Below, piece by piece: positions 60,622 through 64,000 of a DNA stretch of 64,000 nt (the stretch's first letter is position 1; each line of letters opens with the position of its first letter). The notes below the pieces were generated by a model that did no database searches, was not told the origin of the DNA, and worked only from the letters and a program-made list of their open reading frames with translations. The position numbers and the translations under genes are program-made. This stretch comes from Caulobacteraceae bacterium (GTDB lineage: Bacteria > Pseudomonadota > Alphaproteobacteria > Caulobacterales > Caulobacteraceae). The DNA is taken from NCBI GenBank assembly GCA_947476325.1, contig CANJPZ010000007.1, forward strand, positions 48,886 through 112,885, read 5' to 3'.

Positions 60622-61869
60622 GTGTCTCGGCTGGTGATGAAATTTGGCGGCACGTCCGTCGCCGACATGGAGCGCATCGCTCGTGTCGGCCGGCTGGTCG
60701 CGGCCGAGGTGGCGGCGGGCAAGAAGGTCGCCGTGGTGGTCTCGGCCATGTCGGGCAAGACCAATGAGCTGGTCGCCTGGACGGACGCCGCCGGCGCCGC
60801 CGCGCCTGGCCTGACCCCGTCGGATGACGAGTATGATGTGGTGGTCGCCTCGGGCGAACAGGTCACGGCCGGCCTGCTGGCCATGACCCTGCGCCACATG
60901 GGCCTGGACGCGCGCTCGTGGATGGGCTGGCAGGTGCCGCTCATCACTGATGACGCCCACGGCCGCGCGCGCATCGACGACGTACCGGGCGAGGCCCTGA
61001 CGGCGGCCATGGACGCCGGCCAGATCGCGGTCATCGCCGGCTTCCAGGGCGTCTCGCGCCAGGGCCGCATAGCCACGCTCGGCCGGGGCGGCTCGGACAC
61101 CAGCGCCGTGGCCATCGCCGCCGCCGTCGGCGGAGCGTGTGACATCTATACGGACGTCGACGGGGTCTACACCACCGACCCGCGCATCGAGAGCAAGGCG
61201 CGCAAACTGGCGCGCGTGTCCTACGAAGAAATGCTGGAAATGGCCTCTCTCGGGGCCAAGGTGTTGCAGACCCGTTCGGTCGAGCTGGCCATGGCCAAGC
61301 GCGTGCCCTTGCGGGTGCTGTCGAGTTTTGTGGAACCGGGCGAGGCGCCGGGCCAGGGCACCATCGTGTGCGATGAGGAAGACATCATGGAAAAGCGCAT
61401 CGTATCGGGCGTCGCCTACAGCCGCGACGAGGCCAAGATCAGCCTGTTCGGCCTGCCCGACCGGGCGGGGGTCTCAGCGGCGATCTTCTCGCGCCTGGCC
61501 GACGCCAACATCAATGTTGACATGATCGTCCAGAGCCACGCGCGCACCGCCGGCAGCGCCAACATGGAATTCACCGTTGGCCGCCGCGACGCGGGCCGGG
61601 CCGTAGAGGTCATGAAGGGCGCTCAAAGCGAGATCGGCTTCACCGACATCGCGGTCAACGAGGATGTCGCCAAGGTCTCGGTGATCGGGGTGGGCATGCG
61701 AAGTCACGCGGGCGTGGCCAAGACAATGTTCACGGCCCTCGCCGAGCGTGGCGTCAATATACAGGTCATCTCAACCAGCGAAATAAAGATCAGTGTGCTG
61801 ATCGACGCCGAGTATACTGAGCTGGCGGTTCGAGCGTTGCACTCGGCCTACGGTCTTGACCAGCTTTAA
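60622..61869 (+). CDS. lysC: Aspartate kinase
   Basis: The 415-residue product (GTG 60622) has KFGGTSV (7-13), the amino-acid kinase motifs SGEQVTAGLLAMTL and GRGGSDTSAVAIAAA, and two ACT domains at about 265-415 that allow feedback by lysine or threonine. It begins the aspartate-family amino acid pathway. The gene ends 365 bases before the adhesin. Confidence 0.96.
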   Translation: MSRLVMKFGGTSVADMERIARVGRLVAAEVAAGKKVAVVVSAMSGKTNELVAWTDAAGAAAPGLTPSDDEYDVVVASGEQVTAGLLAMTLRHMGLDARSWMGWQVPLITDDAHGRARIDDVPGEALTAAMDAGQIAVIAGFQGVSRQGRIATLGRGGSDTSAVAIAAAVGGACDIYTDVDGVYTTDPRIESKARKLARVSYEEMLEMASLGAKVLQTRSVELAMAKRVPLRVLSSFVEPGEAPGQGTIVCDEEDIMEKRIVSGVAYSRDEAKISLFGLPDRAGVSAAIFSRLADANINVDMIVQSHARTAGSANMEFTVGRRDAGRAVEVMKGAQSEIGFTDIAVNEDVAKVSVIGVGMRSHAGVAKTMFTALAERGVNIQVISTSEIKISVLIDAEYTELAVRALHSAYGLDQL

Positions 61870-62233
61870 GGGTGTGCTGGATGATGTGTTGACAAAAGAA
61901 ATATTCAATCTTCGATAAAGCGTTTAAAATATATGGAAACTCTCATGCTTTACCGAATTTCTAATTTTCTTCAGGGCTGATTAAATTGTTATCTTAACCG
62001 CAGCCGCCCTGTTTTCAGGTGTGGATGCGATTTTAAGCTTTGCAACAGAAAGATTTTACTTCTGTCAGGCGAATTGGGCCGTCGGGCCGGTTGACTTGGC
62101 TATCAATAATTAACAAGGTTCAATCGGGACCATGGCGCCGCTACGTTACGAATCTGTCGCAGGGCGCGCTTATGAGCAACAGAACTGCCAGCGTCAAAAC
62201 GCTGGTTTTTTGATACAGGGACAGGGGTTTTCT
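61870..62233. other. AT-rich intergenic region upstream of the adhesin
   Basis: This 364-base gap is noticeably richer in A and T than its neighbours, especially 61890-62060. I see no gene in it. TTGACA at 61889-61894 is not followed by a clear -10. It presumably carries the adhesin promoter. The adhesin start has AGGGACAGGGG about 8-18 bases upstream. Confidence 0.55.
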
Positions 62234-64000
62234 ATGAATACCGAGCTGCGCAAATCGAGCGACGATTCCGGACTGAATGCCGACAAGGCGCCGGTCTGGG
62301 GCCAGGGCTGGGGTGTTGATGGTTCGAGCTGGTCGGCGCGACGCCTGCTGGCATCCCTGTTGCGCCGGGCCTACCGCGTTGTCGGCATGGGCCGCCAAAA
62401 GGCGCTCGGAAACCTGCGCGGCGGCGTCGCCGTCGCGGCCCTGCTGGCGGGCATGGGGTATGGTGTCGCTCATGCGGCAGACAACGCCCTCGGTAGCTTC
62501 GCCACCGCCACCGGTGGCTACGCCACCGCCGCCGGGGATGGGGCCGCAGCGAACGGCGGTTATGCGTCCGCCTTCGGCGCCTCCGCCTCCGCCAACGGCG
62601 ATTTCGCCACGGCTTCGGGTTTCAATAGCTTTGCGAACGGCATTTATGCGTCTGCCTTCGGTTACAGTGCGGTCGCCAACGGCATCAGCGCTTCGGCATT
62701 CGGCGACGGTGCCAGCGCGACGGGCCAATATTCCACGGCTGTGGGTCAAACCAGCGACGCCATCGGCATGTTTGCGTCCGCCTTCGGCGCCGCCGCCTTC
62801 GCCAACGGCGGTTATGCGTCTGCCGTCGGCCCCTCCGCCTCCGCCGACGGCGATTTCGCCACGGCTTCGGGTGCGTTAAGCCGGGCCAACGGCGCCCAAG
62901 CTTCGGCCTTCGGCTCCAACTCGAACGCGACAGGCAACAACGCGACGGCTTCGGGTAATTCGAGCTTGGCGAGCGGCGAGAATGCCTCGGCGTTCGGCTC
63001 CTTCTCGAACGCGACAGGCAACAACGCGACGGCTTCGGGTAACTACAGCTTCGCCAACGGCGACCAAGCTTCGGCCTTCGGCTCCTTCTCGAACGCGACG
63101 GGCAACAACGCGACGGCTTCGGGTAATTCGAGCCTGGCGTCCGGTGCTAACGCCACGGCGTTCGGCGCCACCGCCAACGCCTCGGGCGACCTGTCGACCG
63201 CCGTCGGCGGCAACGCCGTGGCCTCAAGCGCCACCTCAACCAACGGCGCGACCGCGGTGGGCGACAATTCGCGGGCGACCGGCGACGGCGCCAGCGCTTT
63301 TGGTCTTGGGGCGAACGCGACGGGCGCGGGCGCCTTCGCTGGCGGCAACGGCGCAAGCGCCGGCAATACCAACGCCATTGCTATCGGCACCTCATCTGTC
63401 TCCACCGGCGTCGGCTCGATCGCCATCGGCGCGGGCGCCACCTCCACCGGCAACAACGCCGTGGTGATCGGCAACAGTTCGCTAGCGACGGGCGACAACG
63501 CCATGGCCTTCGGCTCGGGCGCGAATGCAAACGGGTCCCACTCGACCGCCATCGGCTTTAACGCCACGGCGAACGGCGGGGACGCGGCGACCGCGTCGGG
63601 CGCCAATTCCGTCGCCGATGGGGCCAATGCCTCGGCGTTTGGTGAATCTTCCAACGCCACGGGCAATAACGCCTCGGCCTTCGGCGTCTCGTCTCTCGCC
63701 AATGGTGCTAACGCCACGGCGACCGGCGCGAACTCGAACGCGACAGGCGCATTCGCCACGGCGGGCGGCTCAGACAGCCGCGCGCTCGGCGACGGGGCCA
63801 CGGCGTCCGGCGTGTCGTCCCTGGCGTCCGGCGCCAATGCTTCGGCGTTCGGCTCCAACTCGAACGCGACAGGCAACAACGCGACGGCTTCGGGTAATTC
63901 GAGCCTGGCCAACGGCGACTTCGCCACGGCTTCGGGCGTTTCATCCTTCGCCAACGGCGCTGCCGCCACGGCTTCGGGTGCGGGGAGCCTGGCCAACGGC
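62234..64000 (+). CDS. Trimeric autotransporter adhesin (type Vc), N-terminal part
   Basis: An open frame runs to the window edge with no stop, giving at least 589 codons. It begins MNTELRKSSDDSGLNADKAP; a long positively charged leader precedes a hydrophobic core (VAVAALLAGMGYGVAHA) with cleavage near residue 81, the extended-signal pattern of trimeric autotransporters. The rest is a YadA/Hep_Hag-like head of 14-residue units, such as ASAFGSNSNATGN and ATASGNSSLASG. The membrane anchor lies beyond the window. It is expected to be a cell-surface adhesin. Confidence 0.9.
   Translation, partial: MNTELRKSSDDSGLNADKAPVWGQGWGVDGSSWSARRLLASLLRRAYRVVGMGRQKALGNLRGGVAVAALLAGMGYGVAHAADNALGSFATATGGYATAAGDGAAANGGYASAFGASASANGDFATASGFNSFANGIYASAFGYSAVANGISASAFGDGASATGQYSTAVGQTSDAIGMFASAFGAAAFANGGYASAVGPSASADGDFATASGALSRANGAQASAFGSNSNATGNNATASGNSSLASGENASAFGSFSNATGNNATASGNYSFANGDQASAFGSFSNATGNNATASGNSSLASGANATAFGATANASGDLSTAVGGNAVASSATSTNGATAVGDNSRATGDGASAFGLGANATGAGAFAGGNGASAGNTNAIAIGTSSVSTGVGSIAIGAGATSTGNNAVVIGNSSLATGDNAMAFGSGANANGSHSTAIGFNATANGGDAATASGANSVADGANASAFGESSNATGNNASAFGVSSLANGANATATGANSNATGAFATAGGSDSRALGDGATASGVSSLASGANASAFGSNSNATGNNATASGNSSLANGDFATASGVSSFANGAAATASGAGSLANG
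62909..63160 (+). repeat. Three tandem 84-bp repeats in the adhesin
   Basis: Copies start at 62909, 62993 and 63077, 84 bases (28 residues) apart. The first 57 bases of copy 1 (62909-62965) are identical to 63848-63904. Such near-perfect repeats can recombine and change head length. Confidence 0.85.

Noticed and set aside
61889..61925. Sigma-70 promoter for the adhesin
   Set aside because: TTGACA is present but no -10 hexamer is found at normal spacing.
63043..63996. A 317-residue open frame on the minus strand in the adhesin region
   Set aside because: It is a shadow of the repetitive plus-strand head: the codon bias of the repeats leaves the complementary frame free of stops. It has no ribosome site or family.
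62500..64000. Possible CRISPR array or satellite DNA
   Set aside because: The repeats are multiples of three, stay in one open frame and encode a YadA-like head. Spacing and repeat form do not fit CRISPR.

Overview
The window is GC-rich DNA that reads like the chromosome of an alphaproteobacterium of the Caulobacteraceae (Caulobacter or Phenylobacterium-like). The grounds are the gene content and order: CdnL/CarD beside FdxA, an S4 protein and a Suv3-type helicase; DnaJ-like, CobS and CobT near rpmB; aroK-aroB divergent from xerD; ubiG near lysC. A TTGACG/CTATATC promoter before rpmB and GANTC motifs point the same way. The assignment is an inference; no 16S rRNA gene is present. Many genes are packed with 4-bp start/stop overlaps.

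Bases 1-11,630 form an accessory-looking block: a secreted DUF3237 protein, tRNA-Arg(CCT) with decayed tRNA-like fragments beside it, an OprB porin, TspO, an operon of 2-hydroxychromene-2-carboxylate isomerase-like protein, arylsulfatase and M28-like protein, an epoxide-hydrolase-like protein, DctA, a frameshifted thermonuclease-like lipoprotein gene and a sulfotransferase-like protein. Bases 11,635-18,790 hold a PQQ/cytochrome c dehydrogenase, CdnL, a DUF1176 protein, FdxA, an S4 protein and the helicase. Bases 18,986-29,918 hold a DUF3617 pair facing an AraC/GyrI-like regulator, rpmB with promoter and terminator, a small regulator/membrane operon and cobT. Then follows a fucosyltransferase-like gene broken at a run of 15 G, three small or hydrolase genes, and cobS. 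Bases 29,978-38,662 carry a flavin monooxygenase, a J-domain protein, BolA, a cupin, a CorC-type protein, aroB, aroK, xerD, an MscS channel and a malyl-CoA-lyase-like enzyme.

Bases 38,802-61,869 are mostly housekeeping: a small envelope-protein operon, a sterol-desaturase-type protein, accA, a nitronate monooxygenase-like gene, secA, an enoyl-CoA hydratase, and a co-directional run of peptidyl-prolyl isomerase, argJ, cutA, ABC ATPase, ABC permease, mutT and Flp pilin. After these come a methyltransferase, comF, a glutaredoxin, a nitrilase, a DUF1178 protein, two unrecognised genes, ubiG, an SdsA-like alkylsulfatase and lysC. From 62,234 to the window end an open frame encodes the signal peptide and repetitive head of a large trimeric autotransporter adhesin, preceded by an AT-rich intergenic stretch.

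The most unusual items are the G15 tract inside the fucosyltransferase-like gene (possible phase variation), the adhesin with 84-bp tandem repeats, the tRNA-Arg region with partial tRNA copies and CAGGGAAA units, the use of CTAG as a shared stop in four convergent gene pairs, and a GANTC cluster within an inverted repeat upstream of the helicase.
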